Shown here: positions 1 to 9,727 of the stretch, in pieces
Position numbering within the stretch: position 1 is the stretch's first letter
Layout: each line of letters begins with the position of its first letter
Assembly: GCA_947591315.1 (NCBI GenBank)
Contig: CANQDD010000012.1
Coordinates: 22,580-86,579, forward strand
Direction of reading: 5' to 3'
DNA from: an uncultured Clostridia bacterium
GTDB lineage: Bacteria > Bacillota > Clostridia > UBA1381
DNA length: 64,000 bases
Notes under the pieces: generated by a model
The model's input: only the letters and a program-made list of their open reading frames with translations
Told to the model about the DNA's origin: nothing
Database searches by the model: none
Translations under genes and position numbers: made by a program

Positions 1-3000
1 CTTGTCGTAACGCTCTTAAGAGTCGTTTCCGTGTTGTCGTATACGGCTACGATAAACGTTACTGTATCGGAGTACGCGAAGTTCTTCGTAACCTTGAGCT
101 GCGTTACCTTCGAGTAATCGTCATTAAATCCAATCTTATTTATCGTGAATATGTCGCCGGACTGGATCGTAATCTTAACCTCATCGTGAAGTGATCCGTC
201 AAGAGTCTGCGCTCTGAGATATACCGTCTGAGGTTCAGCCATTGCGTCGACCGTCATCTTACCCGACGCGTCAACCTTGATAAGATCTGAACCGAGAGGA
301 TCGGTGTTGTCCGCGTTGTATACGACCCATCTGATAAGTCCCGCGAGAGTGTTTCCAAACTTAACGCCCTTACGAAGCGCCGTCGCCGTACCCTGTATCG
401 ACTGTCCGGCAAACATAGTGTCCTTATCAACGCTTGCCGTAAGCGCATCGGGAACAATCTTCGCGCAGTATACGTTATCAACGCAGGTGTTCGGATTTAT
501 TGCGATATGGTTCGCCTGGCTTGCACCGAGGTTTCTCATCGGAACGCCTTCCGAAACATACGGTTTGCCCGCTTCACCCGTTTCGGGGTTCACGCGCTCA
601 CCGTTAACATACTTATACACGATAAGGTTAGCGTACGCGTTATCTACTCCGGTTGCGCACATAATCTGAACATTGTACCATGATTCGGTGTCAACATTAC
701 AGTATGTGGGTGCTTTGCTGCTGTCCTGCTGTATAGCAAGTTTTCCGTCGGCATATTTAACCTGCAAGCCCTGCTTTCCTTTATCGTTGTTATAGACAGT
801 CCAGCCTGCGCCGTTGCCGCCGAATTTCATATCGGCGCTATAGAGAACATTATTGCCGTTGTCACTTGGGAAGCCGACAAAGTCTGTGGCGGCAGTTATG
901 CTATAATAGCCCGAACCGTCCCATGAACCTTCCTTAAGCTCGCGTCCGGTCACGATTTCCTCGCACGCGTCGCCGGAAACAAATTCGTCCTTGTTTCCTT
1001 CCTCGCCGTCGAGAATCATTGTTCCGGGCTTAACGGTAAGCTTAATATCGCCGTAAGCGCTGCCCGATATGTTTGCGGCTCTTACCGTTATCTTCTGCGG
1101 AATTACGTCCTCGGTTACCTCTACCTTGCCGTTTGTAACCGTAATGCCGGTATTGCCTGTTTCGCGTATTCCCGCTTCGTTAAGAACAGTCCATACTATA
1201 TCGTCATTCGCGGGCGTGACAGCCGTGTCGTTCATCTTTGCCGATACGGTAATTTGAGCCGGCTCATTAAGACGAACATACTCCTTCTCGCTTGCAAGCT
1301 CAATGCTGTTAAACGTATCGTGCGATGTATCTATGGCGGTTATATTGATTCTTACCTCGCCGTACGGGTTGCCCTTTGTCTGTGCCGTTGCTCTTACAAC
1401 GATAGACTGAGTTTGCGTATCGGCTGTTGTGAACAGCATATTGTTCTCGATCTTTATTGTGTCATCATTAAGAGGATTGCCCTCCATGTCAAGGATCGAC
1501 CATTCAAACTCCGGTATCGTTACCGTATTGCCGTTTCTCTTGGCAATAGCCGAGAGCATTACGCTTTCATTCGCTTTTATGTCGGTCTTTACAGCCGAAA
1601 CGTCGACCGTGTTTGCATATAGCGACGTAACAGTTAGATTATCAATACTTATTCCCGGATTTACCTCAAGCCAATCAGCCACGCCGTTGTTGGTGCTTCC
1701 GTAATTTCTCAGATTCATTCCGGGCGTCTCTTTAATCAGAACAGGCTCGCCGCTTTCAAGGCTGTACAGTCTGCCTACAGCCGAAGGATTAGTGGTCGCC
1801 ATTGTACCTTCAATTACAAATCTGTACCACTTGTTAAGCTCTATCGCACCTAAATCCTGATAGTCATTATCACCGCCGCCCGTCTGTGTCCTGAAACTAG
1901 TACCGTTGAACGACATGTTCGGACCGGTTTTATTATTCTTGTTGGTAAACCTAATGCTTCCCGTCGCTTCATCAAATCGGAAGTCAAACGAAATACGGCT
2001 TTCCTTCTGGAGCGTCGCACCCATGTCTTTTCCAAACGCATTTGATACTTTTGTATCTGATACTGTAAGAACGCCGTCTGTTTCGTCGTCATATGTGAGA
2101 TTGAGGACTTGTTCCTCACATTCTGCGGGATCCATTACCTGAACAGGCACTATGGGCTGCGGCTCACATATAGGCGTCATTCCTTTTAATGAATCCCATA
2201 GCATCGCCTTCTGCGTTGTACCGCTCGACAAAATTTCCTCCGGAACCGTCACATACTTTGCCGTATTCGCTTCAAGGTCAACATTCTGCGGAGTTACCTT
2301 TACAAGTCTGCCATTGTCATCGTAAGCCGCGAATATAAGGCACGCGCCGGTGACTGCTTCGGGGACGGTGATTGTCACTGTTTTGTGGTCATAAGTCATT
2401 TCGCCCTGAACCGACGTAAGAGAGAAATCTCCGTCAACAGACGCGGGTGAAACGGGAGTATAGTTTATCGCACACGTTTTTGCTTCCGCGTCTTTTGTAA
2501 AGGTTACGCCGGGGATGTAAGATCTTCCGAATACTGCGCTGTAATTCACGAACAAATCTCCGCCGATTTCCATTGCGTTTTCGATTATCTCGGTTCCGTT
2601 CGTTTCCTCGTCCTTATATATTGCATTCGTATCGGCTGTAACTTTATACGTGTGTTCTCCTGCGGTAAATGTCATTGCAAGAGGACTGCCGCCAACGGTG
2701 TAGTCACTAATCGCGCCCAAAGTCTTAAGCTTTTCAAGTACAGGTGTAACAGGTCCGAATACACCATTACTTGCCGAACCGTCTCTCGCGCGAAGCTCAT
2801 CAGTAAGATTAAGATCTTCACCGTTTACTTTTACAGTATAATAAACGTTTGTATCGACCTCTTCAACAACCTCGGTGTTGCCGTCTTCGCTGAAATCAGC
2901 CTTTAAGGGAGCAGCCAGCGGCTTAAACGCTTCAACATTCTGCTCGATAACGGGAGGCTGTTCGTTAGCCTTATACGCGCGCTGCATGGTTGTTGAAAGA

Positions 3001-5876
3001 CCTGTTGAAGCGCCAACGCTGTTGTCAAACGCAACGGAATCAATACTTGCCTCCACTGTGCCAAGTGTCGCGTGAGTAACCGCCAATGTTATCTTGCCCG
3101 CATCTCTCGTTGAGCGTACGAATATTCTGTTCGTTCCGCACTCGGCGTATGTGTAGTCCTTATGCGTTGTGTTCAAATCGCCTACGCCGCTCGTGTAACC
3201 GCCGAGAAGAACGCCGTTGCCGTTGAGTTCAAGGTCAAGTCTGCTGTAATCGAGAGGACATACGTTGCCGTCCTCGTCCAAAACCTCAACATCGAAGTAC
3301 ATAACATCCGAGCCGTCCGCGATAAGTCCGTCAGGACCTGTTACCGGAGTGAGCTTAACCTCAGCCGGCTTGCCTGTTCTTACTATATCGTCCTCGGCAA
3401 CCACAGTATCGCTTTCGTCATACGCCTTTACGCTTACCTTGTTGCCCTTTGTAACGTCGATTTCCGTAAATTTATATACAAAATTGTCGTCGGGATTCAG
3501 GTCTGTTTTTACAAGCGCATCGTCTATGTAAAGCTCTACCTTAATTATGTCAGGAGAGCCGATCACATATACGTCCTTCTTGGTAGGATCTCTCTGGAGG
3601 AAATTGCCGTTAGGCTCCCAATGAACGGGGGTGCCGTCTTTTAACGTTCTGTCCTCGTACCAGTAATTTCCTTTTTCTCTGTCGTCCTTTATGTATTCGG
3701 GATAGCTCCAGTGACCGATGATGTGTACCGCCGGTTCATCGGACTGAACAGCCTGCAGCGCGTAGAAGGCTTCCTTCTTCTGTCTTACAGGGTCAACTTT
3801 ACCCGATGTACGGCAGTTTTCCGAATATGTGTTTCTGTTGTGCATGTTCGAGTCTGACCATACCATTATGGCAGCGCCCGCGTAAAGCTCGCTTCCGCCG
3901 CCTCCGACTCTGCCTGCCCAGAACTCGTTATACGCCGACGCGTTTATTCGCGCGAAGTCCTCGGACGTTTCGTCCCACATATCGTAACCGTCTTCCTTGT
4001 CGGCACCGTTGAGCCACCGGTTCTTATAATCGTAGTCCGGCGGCGAGAAGTCGTCCCAAACACGTCTGGGCGCTTCGTCACGCGCGTACTCCGTTTCCAT
4101 GATAGGCATATACTTGCCGTCTGCCGACGCCATTGAGGTCTTAGCTGTCGAGGCGTTTCTGTTAAGCATCGTGCCGACATACTCGGCGGCCTTAATCTGG
4201 TCAACGCTCGAAATTGTACGGCTGCCCGCAAAGCGTCCGCCGTCGGGATCAAGCTCAGCCTTTAGGTCGGTCATTTCCTGCATATGTGCGGGAGTTATCG
4301 CGTTGTTGCCCGCTTCCCAGAAGAGTACGGACGGGTTGTTTCTGAAGTAAATCATAACGTCGCGCATAGCCTCGACACGTTGATCCCACGATCTTCCGTC
4401 AGTGTCGCCTTCCTTGTCACCTGCGGGACAGGTTACAAGTATGCCGTATTTGTCGGTGCTTCGTACCTCGACAGGCTTCGGAGCGACGTGCATCCAACGA
4501 ATGTGGTTGCCGTTTGACTCCTTAAGAAGCCGCATATCCATATCGGTGAGCCAGTCGTTGGCAGTACCGATAACAGCCCACTCATTTGTCGACCTCTGCG
4601 CGTAGCCCTTTAAGTAAGTGCTCTTGTCGTTTATAAGCAGACCCTCGTCTATATTATAGTCAACCTTTCTGAAGCCCGTAACCGTTTTCTGAACGTCAAT
4701 GGCATTGCCGTCGCTATCCTTAAGGATTGTGTAAACGGTGTAAAGGTACGGATCCTTGTCGCTCCAGAAACGCATATTTTCCGCTTTGAACGACGCGGTT
4801 ATGTATGATACGTCAACCGTGCTTATATCGGTCGGCTCGGGCGTTTCCCCTGACGTTTCCTCGGTCGTTCCCAAGTAAGCATCCTCGGGAACCATGTTCA
4901 TGAAATGAGCGTCTGCGTCTGTAGCCTTAACCGCTTTGCCGGTCTGAGTACCGCTGTAAGCGAGCTTGCCGTCCATGCCGACTACGTCTACCTGAAGCGT
5001 TAAATCCGCGTCGGCAGCGGTTTCGTTGCGGATCTCGGATTTGACATTTATAGTTGCGGATTTCGCGTCTATGTCGTAGTTTGAGCCGTAGATGTAGTTA
5101 CCCGTTGTCTTTAAGTTGTTGTAAAGCGGAAGCGTCTGGTAAACCTTACCCTTTGCGTAAAGATTTACATTACCCGTAATACCGCCCTGAACCTCGTTAA
5201 AGTCCGCCGTGTTCCACTGATAGCCGTTGCCGTCAGCCGCGCCCGGAGTGCTGCCGGGTTTGGTTTCCCTTGTATCGTTGTTGTTGCCGCGCGACGCGCT
5301 GTTATCCGTCGCGACCGCGATAACGTTGTCGTCACCGGCAGTTACATATTTGGTAATATCAAAGCCTATAGGCGCGATACCGGCTTCGTAGTAGCCGACC
5401 ATTTGTCCGTTTACCCACAGGTAAACCGATTGTCTTACCGCCTCAAATTCGAGGAACATTTTTTTGCCCGCGTCGGTTTCGGGAATTGTCACGTGCTTTC
5501 TGTAGAACATAAAGCCGCGGTAATAATTCTGTTCTCCCGAATCCATAGCCGCGCCGTCAAACGTGTCCTCCGCGTTGATCGGGTGCGGAACGGAAACGGT
5601 TTCCCATTCGGCATCGTCATAGTCGATATCGTAGAATTGTTTATCTCCCTGCGCCACGCTCTCCTGAGCCTTCGCGAGCGGATAAACCGTTCCCGACGCC
5701 TTCTTGAACTTCCAGTCAACGTTCATGTTGTACGTAACAGCCGGACTGTCCGGCGCGGTGTACGTATCGCCGCCTTCGCCGCCGGTATCGCCTGCAGGAT
5801 CGGCGTATACGGGAAGCGCGGTGAACATTGACGCAATCATAGCAAGAGTTATGATTGCAGAAATAATTTTCTTCAT
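1..5876 (-). CDS. Secreted multidomain GH2 glycoside hydrolase, C-terminus beyond window
   Basis: This large exported beta-glycosidase of the GH2 beta-galactosidase/beta-glucuronidase type has 1958 codons in the window and continues past the left edge. It begins with a signal peptide (MKKIISAIITLA..., cleavage likely after PVYA). A GH2 jelly-roll sugar-binding domain follows (about residues 45-230), then an immunoglobulin-like domain and a TIM barrel. In the barrel, W520-E521-A522-G523-N524-N525 occupies the usual acid/base GNE position, and M-E-T-E-Y (E594/E596) is the likely nucleophile strand. Next come a DUF4982-like domain (about 710), an invasin-like GH2 domain (about 830-940), a copper-amine-oxidase-like domain (about 1000-1135), two concanavalin-like modules and at least three Big-type Ig repeats. 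The reading frame was checked at several points and is open. The ATG was chosen because the signal peptide starts there, after a purine-rich site. It is divergent from an AraC gene that probably regulates it. The substrate is not known. Confidence 0.88.
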   Translation of the reverse strand, partial: MKKIISAIITLAMIASMFTALPVYADPAGDTGGEGGDTYTAPDSPAVTYNMNVDWKFKKASGTVYPLAKAQESVAQGDKQFYDIDYDDAEWETVSVPHPINAEDTFDGAAMDSGEQNYYRGFMFYRKHVTIPETDAGKKMFLEFEAVRQSVYLWVNGQMVGYYEAGIAPIGFDITKYVTAGDDNVIAVATDNSASRGNNNDTRETKPGSTPGAADGNGYQWNTADFNEVQGGITGNVNLYAKGKVYQTLPLYNNLKTTGNYIYGSNYDIDAKSATINVKSEIRNETAADADLTLQVDVVGMDGKLAYSGTQTGKAVKATDADAHFMNMVPEDAYLGTTEETSGETPEPTDISTVDVSYITASFKAENMRFWSDKDPYLYTVYTILKDSDGNAIDVQKTVTGFRKVDYNIDEGLLINDKSTYLKGYAQRSTNEWAVIGTANDWLTDMDMRLLKESNGNHIRWMHVAPKPVEVRSTDKYGILVTCPAGDKEGDTDGRSWDQRVEAMRDVMIYFRNNPSVLFWEAGNNAITPAHMQEMTDLKAELDPDGGRFAGSRTISSVDQIKAAEYVGTMLNRNASTAKTSMASADGKYMPIMETEYARDEAPRRVWDDFSPPDYDYKNRWLNGADKEDGYDMWDETSEDFARINASAYNEFWAGRVGGGGSELYAGAAIMVWSDSNMHNRNTYSENCRTSGKVDPVRQKKEAFYALQAVQSDEPAVHIIGHWSYPEYIKDDREKGNYWYEDRTLKDGTPVHWEPNGNFLQRDPTKKDVYVIGSPDIIKVELYIDDALVKTDLNPDDNFVYKFTEIDVTKGNKVSVKAYDESDTVVAEDDIVRTGKPAEVKLTPVTGPDGLIADGSDVMYFDVEVLDEDGNVCPLDYSRLDLELNGNGVLLGGYTSGVGDLNTTHKDYTYAECGTNRIFVRSTRDAGKITLAVTHATLGTVEASIDSVAFDNSVGASTGLSTTMQRAYKANEQPPVIEQNVEAFKPLAAPLKADFSEDGNTEVVEEVDTNVYYTVKVNGEDLNLTDELRARDGSASNGVFGPVTPVLEKLKTLGAISDYTVGGSPLAMTFTAGEHTYKVTADTNAIYKDEETNGTEIIENAMEIGGDLFVNYSAVFGRSYIPGVTFTKDAEAKTCAINYTPVSPASVDGDFSLTSVQGEMTYDHKTVTITVPEAVTGACLIFAAYDDNGRLVKVTPQNVDLEANTAKYVTVPEEILSSGTTQKAMLWDSLKGMTPICEPQPIVPVQVMDPAECEEQVLNLTYDDETDGVLTVSDTKVSNAFGKDMGATLQKESRISFDFRFDEATGSIRFTNKNNKTGPNMSFNGTSFRTQTGGGDNDYQDLGAIELNKWYRFVIEGTMATTNPSAVGRLYSLESGEPVLIKETPGMNLRNYGSTNNGVADWLEVNPGISIDNLTVTSLYANTVDVSAVKTDIKANESVMLSAIAKRNGNTVTIPEFEWSILDMEGNPLNDDTIKIENNMLFTTADTQTQSIVVRATAQTKGNPYGEVRINITAIDTSHDTFNSIELASEKEYVRLNEPAQITVSAKMNDTAVTPANDDIVWTVLNEAGIRETGNTGITVTNGKVEVTEDVIPQKITVRAANISGSAYGDIKLTVKPGTMILDGEEGNKDEFVSGDACEEIVTGRELKEGSWDGSGYYSITAATDFVGFPSDNGNNVLYSADMKFGGNGAGWTVYNNDKGKQGLQVKYADGKLAIQQDSSKAPTYCNVDTESWYNVQIMCATGVDNAYANLIVYKYVNGERVNPETGEAGKPYVSEGVPMRNLGASQANHIAINPNTCVDNVYCAKIVPDALTASVDKDTMFAGQSIQGTATALRKGVKFGNTLAGLIRWVVYNADNTDPLGSDLIKVDASGKMTVDAMAEPQTVYLRAQTLDGSLHDEVKITIQSGDIFTINKIGFNDDYSKVTQLKVTKNFAYSDTVTFIVAVYDNTETTLKSVTT

Positions 5877-5944
5877 GCTTTCTCTCTCCTCCTTAAAATT
5901 TCTATCCGCCTTGTACGTCCGCGGCGGATTATGCACCTTGCATA

Positions 5945-6034
5945 ATTATTCTTTTGAATAATTGCATATTTCTGTTATAATTATATCACTGCAAAAAAAT
6001 CTTTTACATGATTATTCTTGCGAAATATATTGCA
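5945..6034. repeat. Two related direct repeats between GH2 and araC, candidate AraC operators
   Basis: Copy A (5945-5966) and copy B (6011-6034) both read ATTATTCTT, then about 8-10 bases containing GAA, then TTGCA. Their starts are 66 bp apart. Copy B sits between the -35 elements of the two divergent promoters and overlaps the araC -35. Copy A lies just downstream of the GH2 -10. Copy A also contains a small palindrome, ATTATTC-TTTT-GAATAAT. This placement suits binding sites for the adjacent AraC protein, but that is inferred from position and repetition only. Confidence 0.45.
5980..6008 (-). promoter_or_regulatory. Putative GH2 promoter with weak -35
   Basis: On the minus strand TGTAAA, a 17-bp spacer and a consensus TATAAT precede the GH2 gene by about 100 bp. 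The perfect -10 with a poor -35 is typical of a promoter that needs an activator, which fits the divergent AraC gene. Confidence 0.55.
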
Positions 6035-6058
6035 AATCTTGCTGTCATGTGGTAAAAT
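6030..6058 (+). promoter_or_regulatory. Promoter of the AraC gene
   Basis: TTGCAA, a 17-bp spacer and TAAAAT lie just before a short leader with AAAGGAGG ahead of the ATG at 6080. The leader is only about 15 nt. Confidence 0.65.
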
Positions 6059-6079
6059 GATATAAAGGAGGCGGTAGGT

Positions 6080-7147
6080 ATGGCTAAGCTGTCATTTCGG
6101 CGTGCGCATTTTATGTACAGTTACAACAGATTCCCGCCGCAAAATCTGACATTTCAGATACATCATTACTGCGAGGTGCTGTATTTCGTAAGCGGCAGCG
6201 CGCGTTACATTATCGACGGCGTTGAATACGAGGCTGACGCGGGCGACGTGTTTATAACAAAGCCGAACGAGCTGCACTCCATTGTGTTCACCGGCGATGA
6301 AATGTACGAGCGTCATTTTGTGCAGTTCGATTACGAGTTTACGAATTTGCTTTCCGCGTCGCTTGCGGAGAGAATAGCCGATGCCGCCGGTAAGCATAAA
6401 ATAGCCGCCGACGATGTGAAAAAATACGGCATAGATAAGCTGTTCGGCAATATTCACGATTGTGTCGCTAAGCGTCCGGCGGAATATGAAATGCTCATGC
6501 AGACGTACATATTGCAGATGATTGCCGCGATATGCGAGTGTATGAGTACGACGCTGCAGACACCCGCCGAAAACTCGTCAAAAACGCTGAAAATAAAGGG
6601 ATATATAAATAAAAACTTCGCCCGTTCGCTCACGCTCGACGAAATCGCGGACGCGGTATTTTTCAACAAGTATTACATGTGCCACATTTTTAAGTCGGAA
6701 ACGGGTATGACGATAAAGGAGTACATCGAGCTTCTGCGGTTCATGTATGCGCGCAAGCTGTACCAGGAGGGTAAGAAAATGGCTGATATTGCCGCCCTGT
6801 GCGGGTACAGCGACTACTCCCTGTTCTATAAAAACTTCACAAAGTACAGCGGAGGCGTGTCGCCGAAGGAATTTTTCAGAAATAGCTTAAACTACACGAC
6901 CCCCCCCATAAAAATATACGCAAAGAGCCGCTATAAAGCGGCTCTTCATTTTTTACTATTCATCGAGCTTAAGCACCGACATAAACGCCTCCTGCGGCAC
7001 TTCCACGCTGCCGACCTGACGCATGCGTTTTTTGCCTTCCTTCTGCTTTTCGAGCAGTTTCTTTTTTCGCGTTATGTCGCCGCCGTAGCATTTGGCAAGC
7101 ACGTCCTTACGCATGGCGCGAACAGTTTCACGCGCGATAATTTTTGA
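6080..7147 (+). CDS. AraC-family regulator, stop codon shifted by a C8 tract
   Basis: This is a transcription factor with an N-terminal cupin effector domain (about residues 1-150, including [12 protein letters not shown]) and a C-terminal double helix-turn-helix (about 170-270, including [11 protein letters not shown] and [18 protein letters not shown]). It is preceded by AAAGGAGG. The recognisable protein ends at about residue 276 (NYTTPP). There a run of eight C (6900-6907) keeps the frame open. With seven C the next codon would be TAA at once. As read, translation continues through the terminator hairpin and about 190 nt antisense into lepA, adding roughly 79 residues with no family match. 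The functional gene is therefore probably about 6080-6910, with a sequencing error or slippage at the tract. It likely controls the divergent GH2 gene. Confidence 0.85.
   Translation: MAKLSFRRAHFMYSYNRFPPQNLTFQIHHYCEVLYFVSGSARYIIDGVEYEADAGDVFITKPNELHSIVFTGDEMYERHFVQFDYEFTNLLSASLAERIADAAGKHKIAADDVKKYGIDKLFGNIHDCVAKRPAEYEMLMQTYILQMIAAICECMSTTLQTPAENSSKTLKIKGYINKNFARSLTLDEIADAVFFNKYYMCHIFKSETGMTIKEYIELLRFMYARKLYQEGKKMADIAALCGYSDYSLFYKNFTKYSGGVSPKEFFRNSLNYTTPPIKIYAKSRYKAALHFLLFIELKHRHKRLLRHFHAADLTHAFFAFLLLFEQFLFSRYVAAVAFGKHVLTHGANSFTRDNF
6923..6954. terminator. Terminator between araC and lepA
   Basis: A 9-bp perfect stem (AAGAGCCGC, loop TATAAA, GCGGCTCTT) is followed by CATTTTTT on the plus strand. 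On the minus strand a looser T-rich stretch follows, so it may act in both directions for these convergent genes. Confidence 0.8.
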
Positions 7148-8764
7148 GCCTATCGCGGCTTGTATCGGCACTTCAAAAAGCTGGCGCGGTATTGCGTCCT
7201 TAAGTTTTTCCGCCATTCTCCTTCCGCGGTTGTACGCTCTGTCCTTATGGACTATGAACGACAGCGCGTCCACCATTTCACCGTTCAGGAGTATGTCGAG
7301 CTTTACAAGGCTCGACTCGCGGTAGCCGCAAAGCTCGTAGTCAAACGACGCGTAGCCTTTTGTGCGCGATTTCAGCGCGTCGAAAAAGTCATATATTATT
7401 TCGTTCAGCGGCAGCTCGTAAAATAGCTCCGCGCGGCTCTCGTCCATGTACGTCATATCCTTATATATGCCGCGCCGTTCCTGACAAAGCTCCATGACGT
7501 TGCCGACATAATCCTTCGGCACCATTATCGAAGCCTTTACCATCGGTTCCTCCATGTACTCTATCTCACCGGCAGGCGGCAGATTCGCAGGATTGTCCAC
7601 CCATACCATTTCGCCGTCGGTTTTGTAGACCTTGTATATAACGCTCGGCGCAGTCGTCACGAGGTCGAGATTGTATTCGCGTTCAAGGCGTTCCTGTATT
7701 ATCTCCATGTGCAGAAGTCCCAGAAATCCGCATCTGAACCCAAATCCGAGCGCCACAGACGTTTCCGGCTCGAACATAAGAGCCGCGTCGTTAAGCTGCA
7801 GCTTCGACAGCGCGTCTTTTAAGTCCTCGTACTGCGCGCCGTCGGCTGGGTAAATGCCGCAGTAAACCATCGGATTTACCTTTTTGTATCCCGGCAGAGG
7901 CTTGGACGCGGGCTTGTTTACGGTCGTAACCGTATCACCGACGCGCGTGTCCTGTATGTTTTTAATGCTTGCCGCGATATATCCGACATCACCGGCACAA
8001 AGCTCCTTAGCCGGAATAAGACCATTCGGGTGCATTATTCCTACCTCTACAACGTCAAATTCAGCGTTCGTAGCCATCATGCGTATTCTGTCGCTCGCGC
8101 GGAGCGAGCCCTCCTTGACGCGCACATACACGATTACGCCGCGGTAGCTGTCATAATAGCTGTCGAAAATAAGCGCTTTGAGCGGCGCGGTCGCGTCGCC
8201 AGACGGCGCGGGTATCTTCTCAACTATTTCCTCAAGCACCTCGGCTACGTTCTGACCCGTTTTAGCCGACACTCTCGGCGCGTCCTCGGCGGGTATGCCG
8301 ATTACGTCCTCGATTTCACGTATAACCATGTCGGGGTTCGCCGAGGGGAGGTCGATTTTGTTTATCACGGGCACAACTTCAAGGTCGTGGTCAATCGCGA
8401 GGTACGTGTTCGCAAGCGTCTGCGCCTCTATTCCCTGCGACGCGTCCACGATAAGAATTGCTCCCTCGCACGCCGCGAGCGAGCGCGATACCTCATAGTT
8501 AAAGTCCACGTGCCCCGGAGTGTCGATGAGGTTAAGCGTGTATATGCCGTCCGCGCGCTCATATTTGAGTGTTACGGCGTGCGCCTTTATCGTTATGCCG
8601 CGCTCGCGTTCAAGATCCATGTTGTCCAGAAGCTGCTCCTCCATGTCACGCTCGCTGACCTCGCCCGTAAGCTCCAAAAGTCGGTCGGCAAGCGTGGACT
8701 TGCCGTGGTCGATATGCGCTATTATGCAAAAATTTCTTATCTTTTCCTGTCTACTATCCGGCAT
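6956..8764 (-). CDS. lepA: Elongation factor 4 (LepA)
   Basis: This is the ribosome-associated translational GTPase that back-translocates or rescues stalled ribosomes. At 602 aa it has the normal family length. The N-terminal G domain shows AHIDHGKST (G1), DTPGHVDF (G3) and NKIDLP (G4), followed by EF-G-like domains and the LepA-specific C-terminal domain ([31 protein letters not shown]). It is the last gene of the long minus-strand run and starts 24 bp after ftsY. Its stop lies next to the terminator shared with the araC gene. Core gene with no oddity. Confidence 0.98.
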   Translation of the reverse strand: MPDSRQEKIRNFCIIAHIDHGKSTLADRLLELTGEVSERDMEEQLLDNMDLERERGITIKAHAVTLKYERADGIYTLNLIDTPGHVDFNYEVSRSLAACEGAILIVDASQGIEAQTLANTYLAIDHDLEVVPVINKIDLPSANPDMVIREIEDVIGIPAEDAPRVSAKTGQNVAEVLEEIVEKIPAPSGDATAPLKALIFDSYYDSYRGVIVYVRVKEGSLRASDRIRMMATNAEFDVVEVGIMHPNGLIPAKELCAGDVGYIAASIKNIQDTRVGDTVTTVNKPASKPLPGYKKVNPMVYCGIYPADGAQYEDLKDALSKLQLNDAALMFEPETSVALGFGFRCGFLGLLHMEIIQERLEREYNLDLVTTAPSVIYKVYKTDGEMVWVDNPANLPPAGEIEYMEEPMVKASIMVPKDYVGNVMELCQERRGIYKDMTYMDESRAELFYELPLNEIIYDFFDALKSRTKGYASFDYELCGYRESSLVKLDILLNGEMVDALSFIVHKDRAYNRGRRMAEKLKDAIPRQLFEVPIQAAIGSKIIARETVRAMRKDVLAKCYGGDITRKKKLLEKQKEGKKRMRQVGSVEVPQEAFMSVLKLDE

Positions 8765-8788
8765 TTGTACCTTCTCCAGTCTGCTTTA

Positions 8789-9700
8789 TTAGTCCTCAAA
8801 AAGCGCTTTCGCAAAATCCGCGCTGTCAAATTCGCGCAGGTCGTCTATCCCCTCGCCCACGCCGATAAACTTGACGGGCAGTGACTGCTCCTTTGATATT
8901 GTTATCACTATGCCGCCCTTTGCCGTGCCGTCGAGTTTTGTAAGAATTATGCCCGTTATGTTCGCCGCCTCTGAGAACAGCTTCGCCTGACTTACGGCGT
9001 TCTGTCCCGTCGACGCGTCAAGCACGAGCAGCGTTTCTCTCGCGCAGCCACCAAGCTCGCGCTCTATCACGCGGTTTATCTTTTCAAGCTCCGCCATGAG
9101 GTTTTTCTTGTTGTGCAATCGTCCGGCTGTGTCGCATATAAGCAAGTCCGCGCCGCGCGCCTTTGCCGCGCCGCAAGCGTCAAACACAACAGCCGCGGGA
9201 TCGGTGCCTTCTGTGTTCTTTATTATCTCCACGCCCGCGCGTTTAGCCCATATATCAAGCTGGTCGATCGCGGCGGCTCGGAACGTGTCGGCAGCCGCGA
9301 GCATTACCTTCTTGCCCATACCGGCATAGTACGCGGCTATCTTGCCTATACTCGTCGTTTTTCCCACGCCGTTTACGCCTATTATAAGCATTACCGACGG
9401 TTTTGTCGATACGTTGACGCTTGTGTCGCGCTCGGAAAGTATTTCGCTTATAATGTCTTTAAGTTCCTCTTTTACGACGTTGCCGTCCGTGATACGCTTG
9501 TACGTTACGCGGTCGCGCAGCTCGTCTATTATATACTCGGTCGTTTCAACGCCGATGTCAGCCATAATGAGCGCTTCCTCAAGGCTGTCGAACAAGTCCT
9601 CGTCAACCTTGACGAAGTTGCTGAACACGTTGTTGAACTGCTCCGAAAGGCTCTCGCGCGTTTTTGTAAGCCCCTGCTTCAGCTTGTCAAAAAATCCCAT
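8789..9700 (-). CDS. ftsY: Signal recognition particle receptor FtsY
   Basis: This is the SRP receptor GTPase that delivers ribosome-nascent chain complexes to the membrane. At 303 aa it is the short form: an N domain of four helices (MGFFDKLKQGLTKTRESL...) and then the G domain with GVNGVGKTTSIGKIA, DTAGR and TKLDGTAKGG. The long acidic A domain of enterobacterial FtsY is absent, as usual in Bacillota. It lies 27 bp downstream of smc in the classic rnc-smc-ftsY order. Confidence 0.97.
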   Translation of the reverse strand: MGFFDKLKQGLTKTRESLSEQFNNVFSNFVKVDEDLFDSLEEALIMADIGVETTEYIIDELRDRVTYKRITDGNVVKEELKDIISEILSERDTSVNVSTKPSVMLIIGVNGVGKTTSIGKIAAYYAGMGKKVMLAAADTFRAAAIDQLDIWAKRAGVEIIKNTEGTDPAAVVFDACGAAKARGADLLICDTAGRLHNKKNLMAELEKINRVIERELGGCARETLLVLDASTGQNAVSQAKLFSEAANITGIILTKLDGTAKGGIVITISKEQSLPVKFIGVGEGIDDLREFDSADFAKALFED

Positions 9701-9727
9701 GATCTACCGTTCCTTTCATGTATGTTG

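Noticed and set aside
8030..8884. 284-codon open frame opposite lepA
   Set aside because: It is antisense to a conserved core gene, has low-complexity basic composition and lacks a ribosome site. Similar long frames opposite smc, fabF, galK and iscS are rejected for the same reason.
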